Source: Cymbomonas tetramitiformis
Lineage: Eukaryota > Chlorophyta > Pyramimonadophyceae > Pyramimonadales > Pyramimonadaceae
Length of the DNA stretch: 24,965 nucleotides
Reading direction: 5' to 3'
Assembly: GCA_001247695.2 (NCBI GenBank)
Contig: LGRX02034958.1
Coordinates: forward strand, 1 to 24,965
Shown here: one piece after another, positions 9,451 to 18,355 of the stretch
How positions within the stretch are numbered: position 1 is the stretch's first letter
How the letters are laid out: the number at the start of each line of letters is the position of its first letter
Notes under the pieces: generated by a model
The model's database searches: none
Told to the model about the DNA's origin: nothing
Seen by the model: only the letters and a program-made list of their open reading frames with translations
Translations under genes and position numbers: made by a program

Positions 9451-12215
9451 ATATATCTCTGTGTGTGTGTAAGCTGCAAAGTACAGAAGTACTGCAACTC
9501 ACTTCACCTTTGCACATGACAATTTTCATGGCATAAAAGTGAATATTCCTGTATGTCAACATCTGTGGTTGATTATATCTGTGGGTTTTACTGATTTGAA
9601 ACCCATGGAAGTAAATGCACTCCCTGATGACATTTAGGTATACCAACTATAAGCGGATTATCCACTTTAGTGATAACTTATCAACCTATGATATGTTTGA
9701 GCATATGACTGTGCTCTAAGAGTATATCAAAATGATATCTCTAAATTTCAAACATATCTGGACATAGCTTGATTATAATCAAAGCAGTTTAGCACAACAC
9801 ATATATGTGTGTGTGTATGTCCACAACAACCTATGTCAGCTCAATATATGTATGTACTGATCTGGTTAGGTACATGCTTTTGTGTTGATCAATACTGAGT
9901 CATTTGTCAAAATGCATAGTGGTTGTTGTTGCTCCAGCGATATGTGAGAGTGGATGGACTGTGCTCAACAGTTACCAGCTGTTGTAATGAGCACAGTATT
10001 CTGCCTTCGGATCTGGAGATAACTCCATCCAGCCCTGCAGGATGGTGTCTTATCCTGCTCCCATATGTATCGCCATCTCTGACATTCCACACGCACATGT
10101 GTTTGTGGAATGGTATCCATAATATCATGCACATGATAGACATTATAGTTGATCAATTCACTCTGAGTCAGTGAATGTTAATATATACAGTAAATGTCAG
10201 TGTGTGTGCAATGTGTAGTACTGCTGATTAGTACTTTTGCCAGAGTGTGTGTGTGTGTTCACTTTACACACTTACAAGAAGGTGAATTCTGGTATTACAA
10301 TATTCCCAGATAGTTATCATGCAGGATTGTGATCAGCATACCATGTACTGAATGAATCTAGCATGATATATATCAAGTTAGGGGTTATTGTAATCCTGAT
10401 ATAATCTCATTTACAATAATGAGTTGCTGGTTGATTTTACATGTAGCTCTGGTGAGTATTCCATCCAGTAATCCATCATAGAACGGTATGTGATCCGAAG
10501 AGCATCTCGGCTCCACCGGGACATAACGAGCTAATTATGATGTTAAGACTACTTTCAGGCACCTTATGCTAACATGAGTTCTAATATAATCTAGCATGCA
10601 CTGCAATGTGCTTGTATAATGTTCAGTATATTGCAGGATGATGCTAATGTTCCAGTTGCTAACGTGATCAAACTGGTATATATACTACAGCTGATATCGT
10701 GATCAAGCTGTTTTGGTGATGCATGCACAACTTACAATATTGCAGTCACTCAGTATAGAATGTATACATGGTGTAATGCCGCATATACTCATGTGCTGTA
10801 TGTTGGTGGATGCTGCATGTATGTGTGTGTTGCAATCATTGCAACCTCAGTATACACATATCTTGCACACTATATTGTAATAAGTATACAAATGCTGACG
10901 GTTTGAAATATCTCTGCAGTCATCAAGACATAGTGTGAAATGCTGCATTATAGTGATCATGTGTCCATCAGGCGTCCATCCAAAATATCCCTGCGAGATA
11001 TACAAATGTTGTGCAGAGGATATTGACGTGCGTAACATGGCGTATGTACGGACGGCGGACATTGTAGACATGTGTATATCTCGCTGCATGTAGATGCATC
11101 AGGAATCATGCGCCCTAAAATCGTGCGTTTATTGCATCCGATGAAATCATGACAGGTGCACATCGCGCTGACGAGTTAAAAATCATCGTACGAGCGGATT
11201 ATTATGGACGGTTCTAGCGGATCATTTGCGAAAATCGATGTTGCCAATTATTTCACAAAGTATATCATTGTCGCCGGTGTATTGTCGCATGAATGAATGC
11301 GATCGCGCCGTTAAACGAAATTTCGTACGTCTAGTCGCAGTTGATGTAAATCATATGTACTGACGATCATTTTTCGTTCGCGCATCTGCATCTCGCATAC
11401 CGTGACAACCCTGCGAATTTTGACATCATATGTATACGATCCGTACACTGTGCGCACACCTTGTCGTTTATAGTGTCAAGACGATTTCTCTGCGAATGCT
11501 ATCAGCTGCGAATATGTTCGCGATGATAAATCCTCGCACAATCCGTGTGCTGTCGATATTCGAGCGTACAGATATTATTATTCGCTATGCAGATATTCAA
11601 TATGATTGCGAACGCTGTCGCCTGTATGCGCGAACCTGCAACCTGCGAACAATACAATATATACTATATCTGACGCTGCACTCACTTGAGTTCTCGTTCT
11701 CGTGCCTCGACGAGTTTAGAATACCATCTATTAGGGCTGATATGCGAGCCCTCAATATATCAATAATATAATAGAAAGCGCGGTGTTATTGGATTGTAAC
11801 ACACGTGCGAGTTATGAGCGGGATGAGTGCAGTGACTTCTGTGAGAAGATGCTGCCTCTAGCACAACGCTAGCTCATCTAAATACCGAATGTCTCCCATC
11901 GCATAGATGGTACCGCCATTGGGTTGTGAACCCGAGACATTGGTTGAACGACCAGTATCGTCAGAACGAATAATACGTTCGCCCCATAATACTGCGCATG
12001 CTTGTTCCGCACATGCTTGAAGCGAAGATGATTTCTTGTTTGTTACTTCAAGATGTATCTTGCTTTGCCATCTTCGAGTTCGACATACGAACTCTCGATG
12101 ACAGGTGTCATTCAAGTCTTTCCTTGAATAATGACAGATTATGTGACTTATCATCTGACGACATGTACAGTCATAGTCGACCGTACTAACGACTGTCTGT
12201 CATTATAATATATGA
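9450..12215. other. Gene desert dense in short perfect hairpins
   Basis: No credible coding frame. Perfect or near-perfect stems read by eye include 9582-9588/9599-9605, 9690-9700/9748-9758, 9958-9966/9989-9997, 10083-10091/10104-10112, 10156-10162/10170-10176, 10385-10392/10412-10419, 10829-10836/10838-10845, 10993-11004/11073-11084, 11783-11788/11797-11802, 12023-12030/12069-12076, 12076-12082/12088-12094, 12110-12116/12123-12129 and 12128-12137/12197-12206. Stem sequences differ, so this is not one repeat family. GT microsatellites occur near 9460, 9808 and 10245. Confidence 0.5.
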
Positions 12216-12310
12216 CATGACTCGACATGACATGACATGGTATGACATGTCTGACAGGTATGACACGTATGATATGCATGACACATATGTCATCGGTCAT
12301 GACCCTGACA
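12205..12310. repeat. Degenerate TGACA/CATGA microsatellite
   Basis: The plus strand reads as an irregular succession of gacatga, catgacat, tatgacat and gacacgtatg words, about 5-8 bases per unit. It follows directly on the hairpin-rich stretch, whose last stem (ctgtcattat) uses similar words. Confidence 0.6.
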
Positions 12311-13250
12311 TCGGTACTAAGAAGATGTCGGACTAAAAATATGTCGGATAGAATCGCCGGGCGCGAAGCGGACGGAGAATGAAAGAAACAACACCACTGA
12401 ACGTAGGTGGGTCCTGACCTGATGTGAAAGCAGATATTGTTGATATATATGCTTGTCACTGAAAATGAAATGCAGCGCGGTAGGGTTTCGGTCCGGTTCT
12501 CGGCTAAAGTCGGGATTGGACTTATAATCCTTTACCCGGTCTGCTCACTCTTGATTATTGGTCCAGTACGCACGCTTTGACGAACATCTGTCGCGATGAG
12601 TGAGAATGGATTCGCCACGTACTAATGCGAAATTTATTTTAGTTATGTTTGTCAGGCATAACTTAGGATCACAACTCCGTCTACCTCAGTCGATGTCTCC
12701 GGTAGCTTCGGATGACTGGCCATAGAATCCGATGACTAACCACGGTCTTGGCAAAGGTAGCATTAAGCAGTTTTTATTTATCCACAGATATGATATCTCG
12801 CATGTGTGCGTATCTGTGCAAGGGTATGATTTTGTGCGGCAATTCGAACACCCATGTAGATCACACGGATGCGCTTTGGACGCGCCGGCGCACCATATCT
12901 GGCGCGCCTGATCCATTTTGAGAGCCCACACGCCCCGCCAACGTTGGAGGGCCATCATGAGAAACCCGAAATAAACTAGCTATATGAGGGTGGGAAAAGA
13001 GACGGTACGACAGCTGCCATAAGGCAGCAGCTGAAGGATAATGGCTGCGGATAATATTACCAGAGTAAGGGTTGGCGGCTTGCGCCGCCAAGTTATTACG
13101 AAGGGAAGATTGTCTGAGAGGGGCGCGTGTCGCAGTGTCATCATCATAACGTGTGACACCGCGACCGCAACTACGATGCTTCAGGTGTGAGTGACACAAG
13201 GAGTCACATACTACTAGATACTACTATAGGGCACCCAATATTGTACTCTA
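12311..13250. other. Non-coding stretch, GC-rich towards its right end
   Basis: No recognised gene. A stable hairpin sits at 13072-13091: ttggcggc, loop ttgc, gccgccaa, an 8-bp perfect stem. ctgcc/ggcag pairs nearby (around 13013-13026). The stretch 12885-12950 already shows the gccaacg/cgttgg words that dominate 13250-13640. Open frames on both strands here have arbitrary composition and no motifs. Confidence 0.4.
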
Positions 13251-13640
13251 CGTGAGGCCTGCCGCCGCGGCGCGCCATCGCTCCATCGTAATCGAGGCGC
13301 TCCGCCAACGGCGCTGGCTCGTTCGCCACGCCATCGCCACGGGCCACCCTTCGCTTGTCACGCCATGTCACGCCCCACGAGACATCAACGAAGGCATTTT
13401 CAGGGTAGAAGGGGGTCGATTACGGACGGGGGGGGGGGCTGCCCCTCCTCCAAACTCTCCCGACCCCTCTATCTCGCCAGGGCGCCGGCGTGCTGGCGCC
13501 CCAATTTATCAGGCGCCACGCCAGCGTTGGCGGCACCCCAAAAATTCCGCCGCCACGCCAGCGCCGTGGCGCGCCACCACGCTGACAAAAACTGCGCGCC
13601 ACGCCACCGCCAACGCCAAAAACCCAAAGCGCATCCTTGG
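13250..13640. repeat. GC-rich low-complexity repeat of GCCACGCCA words
   Basis: The plus strand is built from cgccacgcca, cgccaacg and gcgttggcgg words, with a run of about 11 Gs near 13429-13438. The 168-codon plus frame (13252-13758) and the overlapping frames on both strands follow from this composition and are not credible genes. The repeat stops abruptly at about 13640. Confidence 0.55.
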
Positions 13641-13714
13641 TAGATCATGTTGTGAAGATCTTTCTGGAGTGTCTACTGTATGTCTTGTCAAAACTTTCAT
13701 CCGAGTTCATCTTG

Positions 13715-13869
13715 GTACTCGTGAAGGTCTCGACCAGTTCTCTCAACCGGTTCCTTAAACTCGTGACACGCCTCTGTCGAGCTCGTGTCGTCGACCAGTT
13801 CTCATGGATTCGCATACCGAATCATATTATGCTATATAATTTTATATAAAGTTATAGAAATATTAAAAT
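13715..13869 (+). repeat. Inverted repeat A, left arm (155 bp)
   Basis: Pairs with 15606-15760 on the opposite strand with only a handful of mismatches over 155 bases. It starts gtactcgtgaagg and ends attaaaat. Inside the arm agaactggtcga-type words occur twice. Sequence outside the arm differs on the two sides, so the boundary at 13715 is sharp. Confidence 0.92.
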
Positions 13870-13880
13870 TATTTTTAAAA

Positions 13881-14021
13881 GTATTTTAATAGGGAAGGGT
13901 TATACGCGCTGGAACTGGAACGTGGTTTCCGTCTCAGTCCTGAAAAAATTCTGAACCAGCGTGACGGTCATATCGTCTCGCATCGTCTCGCGTGTCATCG
14001 TGAATTTAATTTCCAGGATTA
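13881..14021 (+). repeat. Inverted repeat B, left arm (141 bp)
   Basis: Pairs with 14786-14926 with few mismatches. The arm runs from gtattttaat-agggaaggg to ccaggatta. It contains tcgtctcgcatcgtctcgcg, a short internal duplication. Only about 11 AT-rich bases separate it from arm A. Confidence 0.92.
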
Positions 14022-14325
14022 TTAAAACATATCATCTATTTATCTTCCATCGATATCGCGGATACGATTGCCGTTGGCGTTGACTCGCTCAAGGATAAAG
14101 AGCTGCGCACCAACATGTACTGCTCATAATTTTCTAAACGGTCCTTCGCTTCGCCTCATGGGCGGAACGATGTCGTGGCTGCTGTGTTATGCGCAGGGAT
14201 TTCGGAAGTGTTTGACTGCTTTTTATTTTTCAGTTTGTTTATGCATATGTGCCGACTCACGATACTCGTTTTGTGCAGCTTGTGTCGCAGGTTTTCCGAT
14301 GGCGAGGAGGGGCGCGCTTTCTTGA
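14022..14325 (+). other. Interior of the B element with a coding-like fragment
   Basis: Immediately inside arm B, a plus-strand frame reads protein-like from 14049 to TAA at 14127-14129 (ADTIAVGVDSLKDKELR near its start). It has no start codon of its own and no recognised family. It could be a captured exon fragment. The rest, to 14325, shows nothing recognisable apart from a T-rich patch near 14220. Confidence 0.3.
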
Positions 14326-14760
14326 GGTGTGGAAGTCTAGGGCAACCTAGCTTGGGATCACACCCAACCACATCGGACCCACCTTGTCCTCACGTTTTAT
14401 TCAACTCACTTTGAATTTGCATACAAAGTTTGAGCAGCATCGGGTTGGGATAAGCTATAGACTGATTTTGTTTTTGGGTTCATGGCGTCTTCTTCGCGAC
14501 CTCTTGGGGTGTGGACGTCAAGGTTGGGCATGCCAACCTTGCTTGGGTTCGAACCCAACCACATCAAAGGCATCTCATTTGCATATATTCATGCACTTGT
14601 CTTCGATATTCATGCAAAGTTTTAGGATCTTTGAGTTAGGATAAGCCTTAGGCAGATTTATCTTTGTGGGTTATGGCGCATTGTTTCCTTCTTGAGGTGT
14701 GGAAGTCAAAGTTGGCGTTTACCAACTTCGCTCGGAATCAAACCCAACCACGTCGGTATC
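14326..14760 (+). repeat. Three tandem units (about 185 bp) with a conserved hairpin
   Basis: The block beginning ggtgtgga recurs at 14326, 14508 and 14696 (spacing 182 and 188). Each copy holds a hairpin at the same place followed by a c-[ct]-aaccac box: ctagg/cctag in copy 1, caaggttgg/ccaaccttg in copy 2, aagttgg/ccaactt in copy 3. The stem sequence changes but pairing is kept. Copy 2 also has gggttcgaaccc, like a pol III B box or tRNA T-arm, but no complete tRNA can be folded. Between copies, ggataagc and ttatggcg words are shared. Confidence 0.75.
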
Positions 14761-14785
14761 GTACTGTTATCTTTTATGTAACTTC

Positions 14786-14926
14786 TAATCCTGGAAATTA
14801 AATTCACGATGACACGCGAGACGATGCGAGACGATATGACCGTCACGCTGGTTCAGAATTTTTTCGGGACTGAGACGGAAACCACGATCCAGTTCCAGCG
14901 CGTATAACCCTTCCCTATTAAAATAC
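14786..14926 (-). repeat. Inverted repeat B, right arm (141 bp)
   Basis: Reverse complement of 13881-14021. Its outer end (attaaaatac, 14917-14926) is also the first ten bases of arm C, so the two inverted-repeat elements abut and share this AT-rich junction. Confidence 0.92.
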
Positions 14927-15116
14927 TAATATAAATACGACATTATCGTGAGGCGCCTGAGAACCGCTTGTGTATATAAATTATATATATGTGTGTGTGT
15001 GTGTGATTATTTACTTCTATTATTATTTATATATATTATTAATGGTGTAATACAAGGGGGGTAGGGGGGCTGAACTTTTAGGCCCTGAACTTTTTCTTCA
15101 GGGCCTGAACTTTTTC
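14917..15116 (+). repeat. Inverted repeat C, left arm (about 200 bp)
   Basis: Pairs with about 15417-15613. It runs through taaatacgac, cgtgaggcgcctgag, a variable (GT)n/(AT)n microsatellite at 14980-15005, and aagggggg-tagggggg into the first units of the 20-bp array. The arms differ mainly by microsatellite length and by a 6-base aggcgc duplication in the right arm. Confidence 0.9.
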
Positions 15117-15260
15117 TTCAGCCCCTGAACTTTTTTTTCCAGGGCCTGTACTTTTTCTTCAGGGCCTGTACTTTTTTCCAGGCCCTGTACTTTTTCTTCA
15201 GGCCCTAAACTTTTTCTTTAGGCCTTGAACTGTTTCTTCGGGCCCTATACTTTTTCTTCA
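15081..15260 (+). repeat. 20-bp tandem array, 9 units (left half of a palindrome)
   Basis: Nine units of 19-21 bases on the pattern ggccctgaactttttcttca fill exactly 180 bases. Variants change the first word (gggcct, gcccct, ggcctt) and gaac to gtac. The right edge is ggcccgcc. The same unit occurs in reverse orientation at 15331-15458. Confidence 0.9.
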
Positions 15261-15330
15261 GGCCCGCCAACCACACGCGCACAGGGCTCACAATGTGTGC
15301 CTGGGCCCATAACCATAGGTGCATAAGTAC

Positions 15331-15458
15331 AGGGCCCGAAAAAAAAGTACAGGCCCTGAAGAAAAAGTACAGGCCCTGAAAAAAAAAGTTCAGGGGCTGA
15401 AGAAAAACAAAAAGTTCAGGCCCCGTGAAGAAAAAGTTCAGGGCCTAAAAGTTCAGCC
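15331..15458 (-). repeat. 20-bp tandem array, about 5 units in reverse (right half)
   Basis: The plus strand reads agggcccgaaaaaaaagtac and variants, the reverse complement of the 15081-15260 units. Units range from 20 to 26 bases because the A-rich part varies in length. About 70 unrelated bases (15261-15330) form the centre of the palindrome. The 60-codon frame crossing it is an artefact of the repeat. Confidence 0.9.
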
Positions 15459-15613
15459 CCCCTACCCCCCTTGTATTACACCATTAATAATATATAATTA
15501 ATAATAGAAGTAAATAATGGCACACACATATATATATATATAATTTATATACACAAGCGGTTCTCAGGCGCCTGCGCCTCACGATGATGTCGTATTTATA
15601 TTAGTATTTTAAT
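15417..15613 (-). repeat. Inverted repeat C, right arm
   Basis: Reverse complement of 14917-15116. Its outer end (attttaat, 15606-15613) is shared with the inner end of arm A', repeating the junction pattern seen between B' and C. Confidence 0.9.
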
Positions 15614-15760
15614 ATTTCTATAGATTTATATAAAATTATATAACATAATATGATTCGGTATGCGAATCCATGAGAACTGGTCGACGACACGAGCTCGACA
15701 GAGGCGTGTCACGAGTTTAAGGAACCGGTTGAGAGAACTGGTCGAGACCTTCACGAGTAC
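15606..15760 (-). repeat. Inverted repeat A, right arm (155 bp)
   Basis: Reverse complement of 13715-13869. It closes the composite 237 bases before the kdsB start codon, so the kdsB promoter must lie in 15761-15996, within the inverted repeat, or both. No obvious TATA element was identified in that short spacer. Confidence 0.92.
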
Positions 15761-15996
15761 GTTCATGTTGACCCGCAAAATATCGATCGAAGTAACATGG
15801 GTATGTAAACACCCAAAATTCCTTGGAAATTCCACAAAATTTCACATTCTCTTGAATATTATCCCAAATTCAAACTGACAACAGTTGAAAACTTGAATCG
15901 TCATACTTATTGCTGTGAATATCGTGTGTCGCATTCGGATCAGTAAAACACATCTATTTGAATCTTTTGCAATCTCGCCTAGTATTTTCATTCAAA

Positions 15997-18355
15997 ATGG
16001 CAGACTTGAAGAGGAAAAGGGAAGGCGGTGACTCCGAACCCTGTGCAGCGGAGAAAACAGCGATCGGCATCATACCAGCTCGACACGGTTCCACTAGGTT
16101 TCCGGGCAAACCCCTAGCAGACATTGGTGGTAAGCCGATGATATGGGTACGTGAATGCGCTTTCTTCTTTGTTAAATTCTGGCTTGTGAAGTGCGGTGCT
16201 TCATTCCTGCCATTCACTTCTAGTAAGACCAGAGCAGATTTGCGTTTGCAGCATACATACCACAATGCCAAAAAGTCTACACGGTTGTCAAAGCTGGTGG
16301 TGGCCACAGATGACCAGGTGCGATCAGTTTTCCTCGGCACTTCCGGACTTTACGGCTGAGCAGCTCGCTTGACCTGATGACTTAACTGACAGTTGAACAA
16401 CCGACTGCCGCCTTTGCTTTTGTTGTTTCTTCACGAAATCTCACCACGATGATTCATTTACAACTCTTATGCGAAACCGCCGGCTGTCTCAACGTATTTT
16501 TATGGTTTGAAAGTGCAGCGTATTGTAGATGTCGTCAAAGACTTCGGCGGGGAAGTTTTCATGACCGATCCCAAGTGGGAGAATGGTAAGTGGCTTCCGG
16601 TCAAAGGACTTTCGACTTACTTCTTGTATTATTCTCCTAGCTCACTCGGAATATCGGCATTTCCTGTCGCCATTTTCAGTGACAGCCCTTACAAACACTG
16701 AGCGAGCGTGACAGCAATACTTTGCTCTCACAATATCTCGATCATTTTTTTGAACCTGTTCGTTTGTTGCTGTTTACACCAAACTGAATAGGCATGTGTG
16801 TGAACGACGGTAGTTGAGCTGTGGATTTTGGATACTAGGTACTGAAAGGTGCCTCGAAGTTATGAATAAGCTCAAAGAGGAAGGAAGTTCGTACGATATT
16901 GTGGTAAATATCCAGGTGCAAGCAACCATTTTGTCTTGTTTAATTGATGATAAGAAAGCTCCCCTCTTATGTCTTGATAGCTTTAACTTCCTGGGATTCC
17001 TCTGTATTCGTGTAGAGGGTACCATTCCGTTTTGTCTTACTAGCAGTCCGAAGCCTCCGCGGTTTTCACGATATGCTGCAGATTTCAATATTTGGGATGG
17101 GTTCTTCCACATAGGGAGACGAACCTTTTATTGAAGCTTCTCACATCGACAGTGTGGTGGATGTGGTAGCGACAAGTGATGCAGTTATGGGGTAGGCCAC
17201 CGTACCGTTTTCACCTATATTTCGGCAAGACGTCCGAATACTCTTTGAACATACGCCGTATTGAAACACGAAGTAGCCAAAGTCATAAATCACTTGCTTA
17301 CGTGCGCGTGGACTGCCCAAACTGCGCTTGTAGCTCGGCAGCCAAGGCTGCCTTGCCGGAACGCCAGCTTCGTTAGTGACACATATCCTCGCAGACCCAC
17401 GCGTATCTTGAGTTCTTAGGAGGCCTACAGATTCATGGCGCCTATCAGGGGCGGAGCATACGTCTTTTTTGAATGTCAGCGTCGAGGATTCACGTGCCGC
17501 AGGTCTTTATGCCGACCTCACATTGACGAGGCAGACGTCATGAGCGTCAACAACGTGAAGGTATCAGTTATTGGCTCGACGTTTTGTTTTGACCCTGCTC
17601 CATATTGTTATTGTTGAACAGCACAAATAGTGTCCAGGACGGGATATTTGGAAAACCGCTCGCAGGCTATTGGTGGATTGTGTGCGCGCGAGTAAAGATA
17701 CTGTGCGACGATGCGGATGCCAGGTGGTGTTGGACGTGAACCAATTCGCCCTGTACTTCTCACGTGCGTTGATACCGTACAACAAGAAAGGCGCATATGA
17801 TCCCGATACCAAATACTGGCGAAAGCTTGGCATTTACAGTTACCGAGCAGACTTCCTTCCCAAGTTCATCGAAATGCCTGCTAGCTTGCTCCAGAAATCC
17901 GAAGATCTGGAGCAGAACAAGGTACGACTTTTCCTCAGCACGTTTCTCATCTTTGTAAAAGCAAGTCTCCGTCAGAAGCCACGCTAAACTTCGAAGGCCT
18001 TCGAGTGTTATGTGGACGAATTCTGTTTATTTATTTCCCCAGCACCACCTGAGGTTTGCACGGTTTCATTTTTTAATTTCCCCAGCACCACGAGAGTTTT
18101 CCTGACTACCTTCGTTTTCTTTACACCTTGTTTACTGTGTGCTTTGGTTGAACCTGTGCTGTTGTAGAAGTTTGGTATCCGTTCAGTAAGCTCGGGCTTT
18201 GTCGGGGCACTCTGGTACTAAAGGTGATCGAGGCTGGATATCGTATTCGAATGGGCATTGTAAACGAAGCTGTACATGGCGTGGATACTCCTGAACAGCT
18301 TGTGCACCTGAATGAGTTGATTAAATCTGGAGAAATCAAAATGACAAACAGCTGA
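15997..18355 (+). CDS. kdsB: CMP-Kdo synthetase (3-deoxy-manno-octulosonate cytidylyltransferase), 8 exons
   Basis: Activates the acid sugar Kdo: CTP + Kdo gives CMP-Kdo + pyrophosphate, the donor for Kdo-containing glycans. Exons: 15997-16146, 16252-16317, 16519-16585, 16839-16915, 17115-17191, 17503-17560, 17724-17921, 18224-18355. They sum to 825 nt, 274 residues, close to the usual 250-290. All introns are GT-AG (105-311 nt) and phases agree throughout. Nucleotide-binding motif [16 protein letters not shown] is at residues 25-40, VVATDD at 66-71, NGTER at 94-98, VNIQGDEP at 117-124, [14 protein letters not shown] in exon 7 and [12 protein letters not shown] in exon 8, all expected for KdsB. 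The ATG at 15997 has a good context (aaaATGG). The N-terminus is short and basic ([11 protein letters not shown]), without the hydrophobic anchor known in the plant enzyme. Exon 5/6 ([14 protein letters not shown]) is the least certain join. No break was seen; likely functional. Confidence 0.93.

Noticed and set aside
13052..13060. TAATATTAC, the geminivirus-type origin nonanucleotide
   Set aside because: The flanks do not form a stem and no Rep-like gene is near, so a nine-base chance match is the simplest explanation.
13252..13758. 168-codon plus frame rich in Ala, Arg and Pro
   Set aside because: Produced by the gccacgcca repeat; it then runs into inverted-repeat arm A, and frames on both strands are equally open.
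13637..13849. 70-codon frame shared by both A arms
   Set aside because: The shared protein is just the translation of the inverted repeat; no start or motif, and the flanks differ.
14540..14560. tRNA-like gggttcgaaccc segment
   Set aside because: No D-arm, anticodon arm or acceptor stem can be assembled around it; kept only as a B-box-like note.
15319..15501. 60-codon Lys-rich plus frame
   Set aside because: It is the translation of the inverted 20-bp array (repeated KKVQ-type text), not a gene.
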